Shown here: in pieces, positions 7,673 to 16,482 of the stretch
How positions within the stretch are numbered: position 1 is the first letter of the stretch
Layout of the letters: each line of letters begins with the position of its first letter
Assembly: GCA_963929865.1 (NCBI GenBank)
Contig: CAWVKK010000007.1
Span: 1 to 48,501 of the forward strand
Direction: 5' to 3'
DNA from: JAGZHZ01 sp963929865
Lineage (GTDB): Bacteria > Bacillota > Clostridia > Lachnospirales > Lachnospiraceae
DNA: 48,501 nt
Notes under the pieces: generated by a model
The model's input: the letters and a program-made list of their open reading frames with translations, nothing else
Databases searched by the model: none
What the model was told of the DNA's origin: nothing
Made by a program: the position numbers and the translations under genes

Positions 7673-8746
7673 ATGTCAAACAAACTGATTGATCTGATCA
7701 ATATCTCAAAGTCTTATGGCACACAGACTGTACTTGATGAACTTAACCTCTATATCCGTGAAAACGAGTTTCTGACTCTGCTTGGTCCAAGCGGCTGCGG
7801 CAAAACGACGACGCTGCGCATTATCGGAGGGTTTGAAAGCCCCGACAGCGGTCAGATTATTTTTGACGGATGCGATATCACAAAGCTTCCTCCCAATAAG
7901 CGCCAGCTCAATACCGTATTTCAGAAATACGCTCTTTTCACCCACATGACGATCGCGGAAAATATCGCGTTCGGGCTTAAGATCAAGAAAAAGAGCAAAA
8001 AATATATTGAAGACAAAATCAAATACGCGCTTAAGCTTGTCAATCTCGACGGCTTTGAGCGCCGTATGCCGGACTCTCTAAGCGGCGGTCAGCAGCAGCG
8101 CATTGCCATAGCCAGAGCGATTGTCAATGAGCCAAAGGTTCTCCTGCTCGATGAGCCGCTCGGAGCGCTTGACTTAAAGCTGCGCCAGGACATGCAGTAT
8201 GAACTGATCCGCTTAAAAAATGAACTCGGCATCACTTTTATCTACGTCACCCACGATCAGGAGGAGGCGCTTACCATGTCGGACACGATCGTCGTCATGA
8301 ACCAGGGCTATATTCAGCAGATCGGCACCCCGGAGCGGATCTACAATGAGCCGGAAAACGCCTTTGTCGCGGATTTCATCGGCGAGAGCAACATTCTGCC
8401 CGGACTGATGCTGCAAGACCGGCTTGTCAAAATTTTGGGCGTTCCTTTCCGCTGCGTTGACGAGGGTTTTGGAAAAAACCAGCCTGTCGACGTTGTGATC
8501 CGCCCCGAGGATGTGGAGCTTGTAAAGCCGGAGGAGGGAACGCTCCAGGGCGTTGTCACCCATCTGATCTTTAAAGGCGTCCACTATGAAATGGAAGTTC
8601 TTGCAAACAACCGCGAGTGGCTTGTCCACAGCACCGGTATGGTTCCGGTCGGGACAGAGGTCGGCATTCACGTCGATCCTTTCAATATTCAGATCATGAA
8701 CAAACCTTTATCTGAAGATGAGGAGGCGGTCAACATTGAAGAATAA
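7673..8746 (+). CDS. potA: Spermidine/putrescine ABC transporter ATP-binding protein
   Basis: 357-residue ATPase that powers polyamine import at the inner face of the membrane. Walker A GPSGCGKTT (about residues 38-46), Q-loop VFQKYALF, signature LSGGQQQR, Walker B VLLLDEPLGALD and the switch histidine in YVTHDQEE are all present. The C-terminal TOBE-like domain (from about residue 240) is typical of PotA/PotG. GAGGAGG precedes the ATG. The next gene, potB, starts inside its last codons, so the two are translationally coupled. Assignment to polyamines rather than another substrate rests on the PotB/PotC/PotD partners. Confidence 0.93.
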   Translation: MSNKLIDLINISKSYGTQTVLDELNLYIRENEFLTLLGPSGCGKTTTLRIIGGFESPDSGQIIFDGCDITKLPPNKRQLNTVFQKYALFTHMTIAENIAFGLKIKKKSKKYIEDKIKYALKLVNLDGFERRMPDSLSGGQQQRIAIARAIVNEPKVLLLDEPLGALDLKLRQDMQYELIRLKNELGITFIYVTHDQEEALTMSDTIVVMNQGYIQQIGTPERIYNEPENAFVADFIGESNILPGLMLQDRLVKILGVPFRCVDEGFGKNQPVDVVIRPEDVELVKPEEGTLQGVVTHLIFKGVHYEMEVLANNREWLVHSTGMVPVGTEVGIHVDPFNIQIMNKPLSEDEEAVNIEE

Positions 8747-9554
8747 AAAATGGTTTGCTGCTCCTTATCTGCTGTGGTCCGCCGCGTTTATCGTCATCCC
8801 GCTTTTGATGATTGTCTACTACGGCCTGACGGACCAGAGCGGAAGGTTTACCCTTGAAAATATGGCGAAGATGGCGGCGCCGGAAAATTTAAAAGCGCTT
8901 GGGCTTGCCATCCTGCTCGCTTTTATCAGCACCGTCGTCTGCCTGATTCTAGCCTACCCGCTCGCCGTTATCCTGAGTCGGAAAAATGTGAATCAGTCCA
9001 GTTTTATCGTCCTGATTTTTATTCTTCCGATGTGGATGAATTTTTTGCTGCGCACGCTCGCTTGGCAGACGCTCCTGGAAAAAAACGGGGTCATCAACAG
9101 CATCCTCCAGTTTTTTCATCTGCCCTCCCTTGCGATCATCAACACACCGTATGCCATCGTTCTGGGTATGGTCTACAATTTTCTTCCCTTTATGGTGCTG
9201 CCAATCTACAACGTTTTGATCAAGCTTGACCAAAATGTTGTCAACGCTGCAAGAGATTTAGGCGCCAACGGCATACAGACCTTTTTTAAAATCACACTTC
9301 CGCTGAGCGTACCCGGTATCTTAAGCGGCGTCACCATGGTCTTTGTTCCGGCTTTGACCACCTTTGTCGTCTCCGATCTGCTGGGCGGCGGAAAAATTCT
9401 GCTGATCGGCAATGTCATCGAGCAGACCTTTAAGCAGGGAAGCAACTGGAATGTCGGTTCCGGTCTTTCTCTTGTGCTGATGCTGTTTATCATCGTGAGC
9501 ATGATCTTTTTATCGAAAACAGAAAAAGAAGAAGAGGAGGGTGACGTCCTTTGA
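8736..9554 (+). CDS. potB: Spermidine/putrescine ABC transporter permease PotB
   Basis: 272-residue membrane protein with about six helices and the permease EAA-like loop AARDLGANGIQTFFKITLPLSVPGI that docks on the ATPase. A TTG at 8736 is the likely start, since AGGAGG lies about 9 nt before it. An ATG at 8718 in the same frame lies upstream of that ribosome site. It overlaps the potA stop by 11 bp and the following gene by 4 bp (TTGA). Confidence 0.9.
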   Translation: MKNKKWFAAPYLLWSAAFIVIPLLMIVYYGLTDQSGRFTLENMAKMAAPENLKALGLAILLAFISTVVCLILAYPLAVILSRKNVNQSSFIVLIFILPMWMNFLLRTLAWQTLLEKNGVINSILQFFHLPSLAIINTPYAIVLGMVYNFLPFMVLPIYNVLIKLDQNVVNAARDLGANGIQTFFKITLPLSVPGILSGVTMVFVPALTTFVVSDLLGGGKILLIGNVIEQTFKQGSNWNVGSGLSLVLMLFIIVSMIFLSKTEKEEEEGDVL

Positions 9555-11428
9555 TAAAAAAACAGGCAACGCGCATTTATCTTGCGCTGATTTTTATTTT
9601 GCTTTACGCGCCGATTCTCACCTTAATCGCACTTTCCTTCAACAGGTCCAAGACGCGCGCAAAATGGGGAGGCTTTACGTTTGACTGGGATCTGTCTTTG
9701 TTTCAAAATGAAGACATCATGAACGCTCTGTATACCACTTTGATCATCGCCCTGCTCTCCGCAGGCATCGCTACGGTGCTCGGAACCATGGCGGCTCTTG
9801 GAATGCAGGGCATGAAGAAGAAATACCGCGCCGTCTTTTCCGGCATTTCCAATATTCCCATGGTCAACGCAGAGATTGTGACCGGAATTTCTCTGATGCT
9901 TTTGTTTATCACGCTTCGCATGACGCTTGGATTTCAGACGATTTTGCTTTCCCATATCACCTTTAATGTGCCGTATGTCATTCTAAGCGTGATGCCAAAG
10001 CTTAAACAGACCAGCAAAAGCACGTATGAGGCTGCTCTTGATCTGGGGGCGAGTCCTGCCCGCGCCTTTTTTCAGATTACATTGCCGGATATCATGCCGG
10101 GCGTTCTCTCCGGATTTATGATGGCGTTCACCATGTCGCTCGATGATTTTATCATCACGCATTTCACAAAAGGACCAGGCATTGATACGCTGTCCACAAA
10201 AATCTACACAGAGGTGCGCAAAGGAATCAAGCCGGAAATGTATGCGCTCTCTACGCTCCTTTTTACGACGGTGCTGCTTTTGCTGCTCTTGGTCAATACG
10301 GCGCCCAGCCGCCAGAGCGCCTCTGCGCCGAAAAGGAAAGCCCGTTTCCGCCGGACCGGATTCTTCGTGATGCGCCGTGTGCTTCCCGCCGCCATTGTCG
10401 TCTTGTTCGTGGCAGGCGGCTTCTATTACGGCTCTGAGAATGCTTCCCGCTCCGAGAATCAGGTCATCGTCTACAACTGGGGAGAATACCTCGATCCTGA
10501 GGTTTTGACGCTTTTTGAGGAGGAGACCGGCATCCAGGTTGTCTATGAAGAGTTTGAGACGAATGAGATTATGTACCCCAAAATTGAGTCCGGGGCAATC
10601 GCCTATGACGTTGTCTGTCCTTCTGACTATATGATTCAGCGCATGATCGAAAATAATCTGCTCGCTGAGATTAATTTTGATCACATTCCAAACGTCAAGA
10701 ATATCGGGACGCGCTATTTTGAGAAATCGAGGGAATTCGACCCCGAAAATAAATATTCCGTCCCCTACTGCTGGGGAACCGTCGGCATTTTATATAATAA
10801 GACCATGGTAGAGGAGCCGGTGGACAGCTGGAGTATTTTATGGGATCCGAAATATAAGGACAATATTTTGATGCAGGACAGTGTGCGCGACGCCTTCGGC
10901 GTTACACTGAAATATCTGGGATATTCTCTTAATTCTACGGATCTGGACGAATTAAATGAGGCAAAGGATAAGCTCATCGAACAAAAGCCGCTCGTCCAGG
11001 CTTATGTCGTCGACCAGGTCCGCGACAAGATGATCGGAAATGAGGCTGCGCTCGGCGTTATCTACTCCGGCGAGGCTATCTACACCCAGAAAGAAAACCC
11101 GGATCTGGAGTACGTCATTCCAAAAGAAGGATCCAATATCTGGATCGATTCCTGGGTCATTCCTGCAAATGCACAGCACAAAGAAAACGCAGAAGCCTTT
11201 ATCAATTTTCTGTGCCGCCCTGACATTGCCCTTATGAATTTTGAGTACATTACCTACTCGACTCCAAATGACGCTGCCCGCGCTCTGATCGAGGATGAAT
11301 CGATCCGCAGTAGCAGCATTGCCTTCCCGGACGACGAGGCTTTAAAAAACTGCGAGACCTTTCACTATCTCGGCGAGGAAGCCGATCAGATTTATACGGA
11401 GCTGTGGAACAAAGTAAAATCGTATTAG
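9551..11428 (+). CDS. potCD: Fused polyamine transporter permease and substrate-binding protein PotC-PotD
   Basis: 625 residues combine two proteins usually encoded separately. Residues 1-255 are a PotC-type permease with the coupling loop AALDLGASPARAFFQITLPDIMPGV. A basic linker and a membrane segment (about 273-292, RRVLPAAIVVLFVAGGFYYG) lead into a PotD-type periplasmic-binding fold (IVYNWGEYLDPEVLTLFEEETGIQV to the end), with the family motif VPYCWGTVGILYNK. The fusion anchors the polyamine receptor to the permease on the outer face, in place of a lipoprotein. TTG start, GAGGAGG upstream. This is the last gene of the operon. Such fusions are known in Clostridia. Confidence 0.9.
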   Translation: MIKKQATRIYLALIFILLYAPILTLIALSFNRSKTRAKWGGFTFDWDLSLFQNEDIMNALYTTLIIALLSAGIATVLGTMAALGMQGMKKKYRAVFSGISNIPMVNAEIVTGISLMLLFITLRMTLGFQTILLSHITFNVPYVILSVMPKLKQTSKSTYEAALDLGASPARAFFQITLPDIMPGVLSGFMMAFTMSLDDFIITHFTKGPGIDTLSTKIYTEVRKGIKPEMYALSTLLFTTVLLLLLLVNTAPSRQSASAPKRKARFRRTGFFVMRRVLPAAIVVLFVAGGFYYGSENASRSENQVIVYNWGEYLDPEVLTLFEEETGIQVVYEEFETNEIMYPKIESGAIAYDVVCPSDYMIQRMIENNLLAEINFDHIPNVKNIGTRYFEKSREFDPENKYSVPYCWGTVGILYNKTMVEEPVDSWSILWDPKYKDNILMQDSVRDAFGVTLKYLGYSLNSTDLDELNEAKDKLIEQKPLVQAYVVDQVRDKMIGNEAALGVIYSGEAIYTQKENPDLEYVIPKEGSNIWIDSWVIPANAQHKENAEAFINFLCRPDIALMNFEYITYSTPNDAARALIEDESIRSSSIAFPDDEALKNCETFHYLGEEADQIYTELWNKVKSY

Positions 11429-11438
11429 AAGCAAAAAA

Positions 11439-11487
11439 GCTGCCGCACCGCACAGGCGTTTTTCTTAAAACCTGCGGGTGCGGCAGC
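11439..11487. terminator. Bidirectional terminator between potCD and the NSS transporter gene
   Basis: Perfect 11-bp arms GCTGCCGCACC (11439-11449) and GGTGCGGCAGC (11477-11487). On the minus strand the stem is followed by TTTTTTGC, serving the transporter gene. On the plus strand a nested hairpin GCAGC-CTTC-GCTGC is followed by TTTTT, serving potCD. Confidence 0.85.
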
Positions 11488-11507
11488 CTTCGCTGCTTTT
11501 TGCTTTC

Positions 11508-12875
11508 CTATGCAAATTTCGCCCAGTATCCCTGGATAAAGATAACCAGCACAATGACCGGCAGAATCCAGGTCACGTAAAACCGGATTGCTTTTGGAAA
11601 TCTCAGTCCCTTTCCGGTGTTGACTTCCTTCATAAACTTGTCAAATCCCCATCCGTACCGGCTTGTGCAGAAGATCAGATAGATCAGGCTTCCTATCGGC
11701 AGAATATTATTGCTGACGATAAAATCTTCCAGATCCTGGATAGTGCTTTCCGCTCCAAACGGCGCAAATCCGCTCCAGAGGTTAAAGCCAAGCACGCACG
11801 GCAGCGACAGAAGAATGATGACAGCCGCATTGACCACGGCTGCTTTTTTTATGCTGCATCCCGTCAGCTCTCTCGCAAACGTGATAATGTTCTGGAAAAC
11901 AGCGATGACGGTGGAGACTGCGGCAAAGGTCATAAAGACAAAGAACAGAGCGCCCCAGATCCGTCCGCCTGCCATATGGTTAAACACATTCGGCAGCGTG
12001 ATGAAAATCAGGTTGGGTCCGCTGTCCGGCTCAATTCCAAACGCAAAGCACGCCGGAAAAATGATCAGTCCCGCCATGAACGCCACCAGCGTATCCAGCA
12101 CCGTAACGCTGACCGCCTCGCCTAAGAGTCTTCTCTCTTTTCCGATAAAGCTGCCAAAAATCGCCAGCGCTCCGATTCCAATGCTCAGCGTAAAAAAAGA
12201 CTGACCGAGCGCCGCAAAGATCACCTCTCCAAGTCCCGCTTCTTTCATTTTTTCAAAGTCCGGCTTCAGGTAGAACGCCAGTCCCTGAGAGTTGCCCTCC
12301 ATCATCAGGGAATTGACGACAAGGACTGCCATCAGGGCAAACAAACACAGCATCATCCCTTTTGTGATCTTCTCAACGCCTTTGTTCAGACCCATCGCAC
12401 AGATTCCAAAGCATCCGATGACCAGGATCACCATGCACACCGTCATGACAGCCGGGTCCGCGAGCATATCGGAAAATTCTCCTGCCACCTGCTGCGCGCT
12501 GAGTCCCTCAAAATCTCCCTTTGCGGTCTTTATAAAGTACAGCATCATCCATCCGCCGACTGTTGTGTAGAACATCATCAAAATGTAATTTCCCGCTATC
12601 ATCAGATACTTTGTCCAGTGCCATTTTGTCCCCTTGGGTTCCAGTACGTCAAAGGACAGCGCCGCGCTTTTCTGGCTTGCGCGCCCGACGGCAAATTCCA
12701 TTGCCACAATCGGGATTCCCAAAATCACAAGAAATAAAATGTAAATCAGGACAAACGCGGCTCCTCCGTACTGTCCCACAATATAGGGAAACCGCCATAC
12801 GTTTCCAAGCCCGATGGCACATCCTGCGGAAATCAGAATAAACCCGAGCCTGGATCCAAATTTTTCTCTTTCCAT
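11508..12875 (-). CDS. Sodium-dependent amino-acid transporter of the NSS (SNF) family
   Basis: 455 residues with eleven or twelve predicted membrane helices. The first helix carries the family signature AGCAIGLGNVWRFPYIVGQYGGAAF, where the unwound region binds Na+ and the amino acid in LeuT. NSS proteins use the sodium gradient to import amino acids such as leucine, tyrosine or tryptophan, and the substrate cannot be told from this sequence. AAGGAGAG precedes the ATG. It is a single gene with a hairpin terminator. Confidence 0.9.
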   Translation of the reverse strand: MEREKFGSRLGFILISAGCAIGLGNVWRFPYIVGQYGGAAFVLIYILFLVILGIPIVAMEFAVGRASQKSAALSFDVLEPKGTKWHWTKYLMIAGNYILMMFYTTVGGWMMLYFIKTAKGDFEGLSAQQVAGEFSDMLADPAVMTVCMVILVIGCFGICAMGLNKGVEKITKGMMLCLFALMAVLVVNSLMMEGNSQGLAFYLKPDFEKMKEAGLGEVIFAALGQSFFTLSIGIGALAIFGSFIGKERRLLGEAVSVTVLDTLVAFMAGLIIFPACFAFGIEPDSGPNLIFITLPNVFNHMAGGRIWGALFFVFMTFAAVSTVIAVFQNIITFARELTGCSIKKAAVVNAAVIILLSLPCVLGFNLWSGFAPFGAESTIQDLEDFIVSNNILPIGSLIYLIFCTSRYGWGFDKFMKEVNTGKGLRFPKAIRFYVTWILPVIVLVIFIQGYWAKFA

Positions 12876-13008
12876 CTTTCTCTCTCCTTATCCTATTTTA
12901 TTTTTCTTGTATATTTTAACTGATTTTTTTGAATTTGAAAAGTTTTTTTGTTGTTTTTCGGCATTTTTTCAGACTTTAATGCGTTAAAACTTAAAATTGT
13001 AAATATTC

Positions 13009-13037
13009 TTGACTTTTTCCTCTTTCTCTTCTACACT
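13009..13037 (+). promoter_or_regulatory. Promoter of the RluA-family gene
   Basis: TTGACT (13009-13014) and TACACT (13032-13037) with a 17-bp spacer, about 33 bp before the AAAAGGAG ribosome site. Confidence 0.65.
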
Positions 13038-13076
13038 GAAAAAAAATTATTTTCTGATCACAAAAGGAGTTTTTTT

Positions 13077-13991
13077 ATGAAGCGAATTCTTCCATATCGG
13101 ATTTCCGCACGCCACTGCGGGATGAAAATCTTTGAATTTTTAAAGCTGCAGGGATATTCCCACGCTGTCGTGACGCATATCCGGAAAACGGAGGACGGTA
13201 TTTTGCTGAACGGAACGCCCGTCTTTTCTTCTGTCAGAGTAAAAGAGGGGGATCTTCTGACCGTCACTCTGGTCGATGAGACGTCTTCCGGTCAGATTGT
13301 TCCCGCCCCTGTCCCGATTCATATCGTCTACGAGGATGAAGACCTTCTCGTTCTGAACAAAGAGGCGAATCAGCCTGTTCACCCTTCTGTCCGCAACTGG
13401 GACAACACGCTCGCAAACGGGATTGCCTGGCATTTTGCCCAGAGAGGAGAGCCTTTCGTCTTCCGCTGCGTCAACCGCCTCGACCGCGATACCACAGGAC
13501 TGCTTATCGTCGCAAAAAATATGCTCAGCGCTGCTGTCCTGTCTGAGATGGTAAGGAAGCGGCAGTTAAGCCGCGAATACCTCGCTCTCGCCCAGGGGCG
13601 GACGCCGCAGAGCGGAACGATCGACGCTCCGATTGCGCGAGCTGATTCCTCCGTGATCGCGCGCTGCGTCAATTTTCAGAGCGGAGAGCCCGCCGTCACG
13701 CATTTTCAGCGTCTCTCGTTCCGGGAAGATCTTGATCTGTCTCTTGTCTCTTTAAAGTTAGAGACGGGGCGTACGCACCAGATCCGTGTCCACATGAAAT
13801 ATATCGGTCATCCTCTCATCGGCGATTTCTTATACAACCCTGATTTTCACCTCATCGGACGTCAGGCGCTGCATTCCTGCCGGCTGTCCTTTCTCCATCC
13901 TGTCTCTAAGCTTCCGCTGTCCTTTGCGGCACCTCTTCCAGAGGACATGAAATTTTTTGAGACTGCGCAAAAAGGAAAAAGCACCGTGTAG
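13077..13991 (+). CDS. RluA family 23S rRNA/tRNA pseudouridine synthase
   Basis: 304 residues. An N-terminal S4-like region (FLKLQGYSHAVVTHIRKTEDGILLNG) is followed by the catalytic domain with CVNRLDRDTTGLLI, where the Asp is the nucleophile that isomerises uridine to pseudouridine. The later GRTHQIRVH motif is also typical of RluA. The exact RNA site (RluC, RluD or another type) is not clear from motifs. The ATG at 13077 follows AAAAGGAG with a 7-nt gap, so the longer in-frame start is rejected. Single gene, own promoter. Confidence 0.9.
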   Translation: MKRILPYRISARHCGMKIFEFLKLQGYSHAVVTHIRKTEDGILLNGTPVFSSVRVKEGDLLTVTLVDETSSGQIVPAPVPIHIVYEDEDLLVLNKEANQPVHPSVRNWDNTLANGIAWHFAQRGEPFVFRCVNRLDRDTTGLLIVAKNMLSAAVLSEMVRKRQLSREYLALAQGRTPQSGTIDAPIARADSSVIARCVNFQSGEPAVTHFQRLSFREDLDLSLVSLKLETGRTHQIRVHMKYIGHPLIGDFLYNPDFHLIGRQALHSCRLSFLHPVSKLPLSFAAPLPEDMKFFETAQKGKSTV

Positions 13992-14012
13992 GGGAGGCTG
14001 TCGCTCAAAAAA

Positions 14013-14051
14013 GGAATGGATTCCAGCGCAAAACTGAGCGGAATCCATTCC
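14013..14051 (-). terminator. Hairpin between the RluA-family and UPF0303 genes
   Basis: Arms GGAATGGATTCC (14013-14024) and GGAATCCATTCC (14040-14051) pair perfectly. On the minus strand they are followed by TTTTTTG, so it terminates the UPF0303 gene and may also stop the convergent transcript. Confidence 0.75.
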
Positions 14052-14079
14052 CTAAAAATATGAAAAATAGGATGTTTTC

Positions 14080-14580
14080 TCACAGAACCTCTCCGCGGAT
14101 CCGCGGAACTTCATCGATATGGAGATAATGGCTGATACATTTTACCAGCAGATCGTGGTTTGAGATATGATCCAGCCCCGACACAACGACGGATCCTATG
14201 ACGCCCACTTCCTCCACGCGGATCGGAAAGGCTCCTCCGGCCGCCGCGTACTCTCCGGCGTCCAGCCGCCAGTCCTCCAGCGTCTGTTCTGCCTTTTTCA
14301 GCAGCATACAGACTAAAAAGCTGCTTTTTTCCATCCTTCTTACCGTGTTTTGTTTTCTCTCCATCCACTCTTCATTGTCGAGTGTGATGCCGTTTGATTC
14401 ATACTGAAACGGAACTGCGCCATTATTCAGGCGGATGCTGACCGCTACCGGCAGCTTTCTCCGTTTTGCCTCCGCCACCAGAATGCAGCCCAGCTCCCAG
14501 GCGTCTTCGTTCGTAAAATGTGAAAACTGTAAAATTTCCTCCTGCATTTCCAACATTGCAATTAATTCATCGATTGTCAT
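14080..14580 (-). CDS. UPF0303 / haem-degrading-domain family protein
   Basis: 166 residues resembling the GlcG/HbpS-like family (PF03928; UPF0303 subgroup). Visible family features are AWELGCILVAEAKRRKLPVAVSI, the glycine-rich EYAAAGGAFPI and GVIGSVVVSGL. Some relatives bind or degrade haem or act as cofactor-binding accessories, but no activity can be assigned here. The ATG at 14580 follows AGGGGGAAATTGGT. A longer frame would start inside the promoter (14636-14664), so it is rejected. Single gene with a terminator after it. Confidence 0.75.
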   Translation of the reverse strand: MTIDELIAMLEMQEEILQFSHFTNEDAWELGCILVAEAKRRKLPVAVSIRLNNGAVPFQYESNGITLDNEEWMERKQNTVRRMEKSSFLVCMLLKKAEQTLEDWRLDAGEYAAAGGAFPIRVEEVGVIGSVVVSGLDHISNHDLLVKCISHYLHIDEVPRIRGEVL

Positions 14581-14635
14581 ACCAATTTCCCCCTGTCTTA
14601 TTGTCAATTCTCTTGTTGGTCTTTTGGATACGCCC

Positions 14636-14664
14636 ATTATACTCTCTTTTTTTTTGATTCGCAA
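14636..14664 (-). promoter_or_regulatory. Promoter of the UPF0303 gene
   Basis: TTGCGA (14659-14664) and TATAAT (14636-14641) on the minus strand with a 17-bp spacer. It decides the start at 14580, because upstream in-frame ATGs lie in or before it. Confidence 0.65.
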
Positions 14665-14684
14665 CCTTTACCCTTTTTGCCCTT

Positions 14685-15536
14685 TTAAAACCATTTTTTT
14701 CTTTTAAACCAGAGGATTTCTGCCGCAGTGATCGCCAGGCTGATCAGAATAACCGCCGGGTATCCATATGGACTCTCAAGCTCCGACATGTTTGTAAAGT
14801 TCATCCCATACCATCCGGCAATCAGCGTCAGAGGCATGAAAATAGTCGTTACGACCGTCAGCATCTGCATAATCTTGTTCTGTTTTTCGTCAATTCTGGA
14901 CTGGTACAGTTCTCTTAGCTGCAGGGAATACTCTTTTAGGACATGTGTCGTATCGTGCAGTCTCTCCACGCGCGCCGCCTGTATCCCAAACACTCTGCAC
15001 TCCTGCGCCGTCATCAGATCGTTTCGGTTTTCCTCCAGAACGCCGCAAAGATCCATCATCTGCTGATAATACGCGTCGAGCGTGAGCAGTTCCTTGCGGA
15101 GATTTAAAATCTGTACGTCAAACCGCTTCATCTCTTCATGGACGAGATGCTCCTCCATCTTTGCAAGGCGTTCTTCAAAGTTCTGGAGATAGATGACGTC
15201 CTCCCGGATCAGATATTCAATAAATCCTGCCAAAAACTGCGCGGGGGTATCCGCTCCGTTGACGCAGTACCCCGAGACCTCTTCCAGCAGATTTTTCTGT
15301 ATTTTCTCGTCTGTGATCATCCAGAAGTTCTCCCGGTCCATATAATATCCCAGAATTTCTTTTTTGTGAAAGAGATCTTTTTTGTCCGGAACCGCAAATG
15401 TGCCCACAATACATCCTGCGAGCAGTTCTGCCTTGCAGTATCTCCCCCGCTCCATGCTCTCCTCCAGCCATCTGTGCGGCACTGTGCCGTTTTGTTTTTC
15501 TCTGTACTGTTTTGTCGTCATAATTTCCAGTTTCAA
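14685..15536 (-). CDS. CorA-like divalent cation transporter (second copy)
   Basis: About 283 residues. A soluble N-terminal domain and a helical stalk rich in Glu/Lys/Arg are followed by two C-terminal membrane helices with GWYGMNF after the first and a basic end (WFKRKKWF). That layout is the CorA/MIT family, predicted to carry Mg2+ or another divalent cation. It differs strongly from the CorA at 3917-4858. TTG at 15536 is chosen because AAAGGTG lies 6 nt before it. A GTG at 15545 and an ATG at 15521 are alternatives. It follows panE closely and is the last gene of the yaaA-panE operon. Confidence 0.82.
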   Translation of the reverse strand: MKLEIMTTKQYREKQNGTVPHRWLEESMERGRYCKAELLAGCIVGTFAVPDKKDLFHKKEILGYYMDRENFWMITDEKIQKNLLEEVSGYCVNGADTPAQFLAGFIEYLIREDVIYLQNFEERLAKMEEHLVHEEMKRFDVQILNLRKELLTLDAYYQQMMDLCGVLEENRNDLMTAQECRVFGIQAARVERLHDTTHVLKEYSLQLRELYQSRIDEKQNKIMQMLTVVTTIFMPLTLIAGWYGMNFTNMSELESPYGYPAVILISLAITAAEILWFKRKKWF

Positions 15537-15548
15537 TTTTTTCACCTT

Positions 15549-16463
15549 TTATGACCGGAGTTCTCTGAAGGTCTGTGCCACCATCTCGTAACCCGGGAGC
15601 GAAACATGATACTTTCTGCCAAGGCGTACGACTTCAAATAAAAGCCCGTCTATCTCTGAATGTTTGCCTGCGTCAATGTCTCTTTGCATCGAAGTCGACG
15701 CGCTTGGCGCTAACTCATCTAAAATCTTCAGGTTTTTCTCCGCAAGATCCACGTCAAAAGAAATTCCCATCTCCTTGGAAAGCAGTTCAATCTCCCGAAC
15801 CAGTTCGGTAAACATCGTCCTTTGTCTCCCCTCTTTTTGCATGTCGCATGCCTGCGCGTGGAAGTACAGACCGCATGAGGCCATCGCTGAGACATAGGAG
15901 AATTTCTCCATAGCGTCTCTTTTTATATTGTCTGACAAAACGCCCGCAATGCCGCTCTCGTCCAGATCTCTTTTTACCTGTTCCAGTCTCGCGTCATACT
16001 CTTCGGGATTTCGGACGCCGTAGACAACCCGGAAGATCTTTCCGTGCATCTGGATGACTCCGGGTTCCTTGATGTTGGCTGAGACGTAGATGCAGCCGTC
16101 CGTCACTAAGATCTGCGGTATCTGTCTTTGAATGGTCTCGCCTGTCCCATATAAGTTCAGGATCGGGATGACGATCATCTGCGGATGCGCAATTGTCTTT
16201 AAAAAAGAAATCGTCTCTTCCAGGGAATATCCTTTCACACACACAAAGACAACGTCTGGTTTCCCTTTATATTCTTCCATACTGCACGCGTTTACATGCG
16301 CGGAAAATGCTTCTCCCCATACCGTCTCAATTTTCAGACCTTTTTGTCTGACTGCCTCTAAATGTCTTCCCCGTGCAATGACCGTCACTTCTTTTTTTGC
16401 CCGCGCCAGATAGGCGCTGAGCGGTCCTCCTGTTCCTCCTGCTCCAATCACTAAATATCTCAT
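15549..16463 (-). CDS. panE: Ketopantoate reductase family protein
   Basis: 304 residues. An N-terminal Rossmann domain begins MRYLVIGAGGTGGPLSAYLA, the NADPH-binding glycine pattern. A helical C-terminal domain has the family region SASTSMQRDIDAGKHSEIDGL, with the substrate-binding S-S-M-x-x-D pattern. Ketopantoate reductase makes pantoate from ketopantoate for pantothenate and coenzyme A. The family includes paralogues of unknown substrate, and no other pantothenate genes are nearby. ATG 16463 has AGGAG about 10 nt upstream. It lies between yaaA (19 bp gap) and the second corA. Confidence 0.82.
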   Translation of the reverse strand: MRYLVIGAGGTGGPLSAYLARAKKEVTVIARGRHLEAVRQKGLKIETVWGEAFSAHVNACSMEEYKGKPDVVFVCVKGYSLEETISFLKTIAHPQMIVIPILNLYGTGETIQRQIPQILVTDGCIYVSANIKEPGVIQMHGKIFRVVYGVRNPEEYDARLEQVKRDLDESGIAGVLSDNIKRDAMEKFSYVSAMASCGLYFHAQACDMQKEGRQRTMFTELVREIELLSKEMGISFDVDLAEKNLKILDELAPSASTSMQRDIDAGKHSEIDGLLFEVVRLGRKYHVSLPGYEMVAQTFRELRS

Positions 16464-16482
16464 CTTCTTTTTCTCCTGTCTC

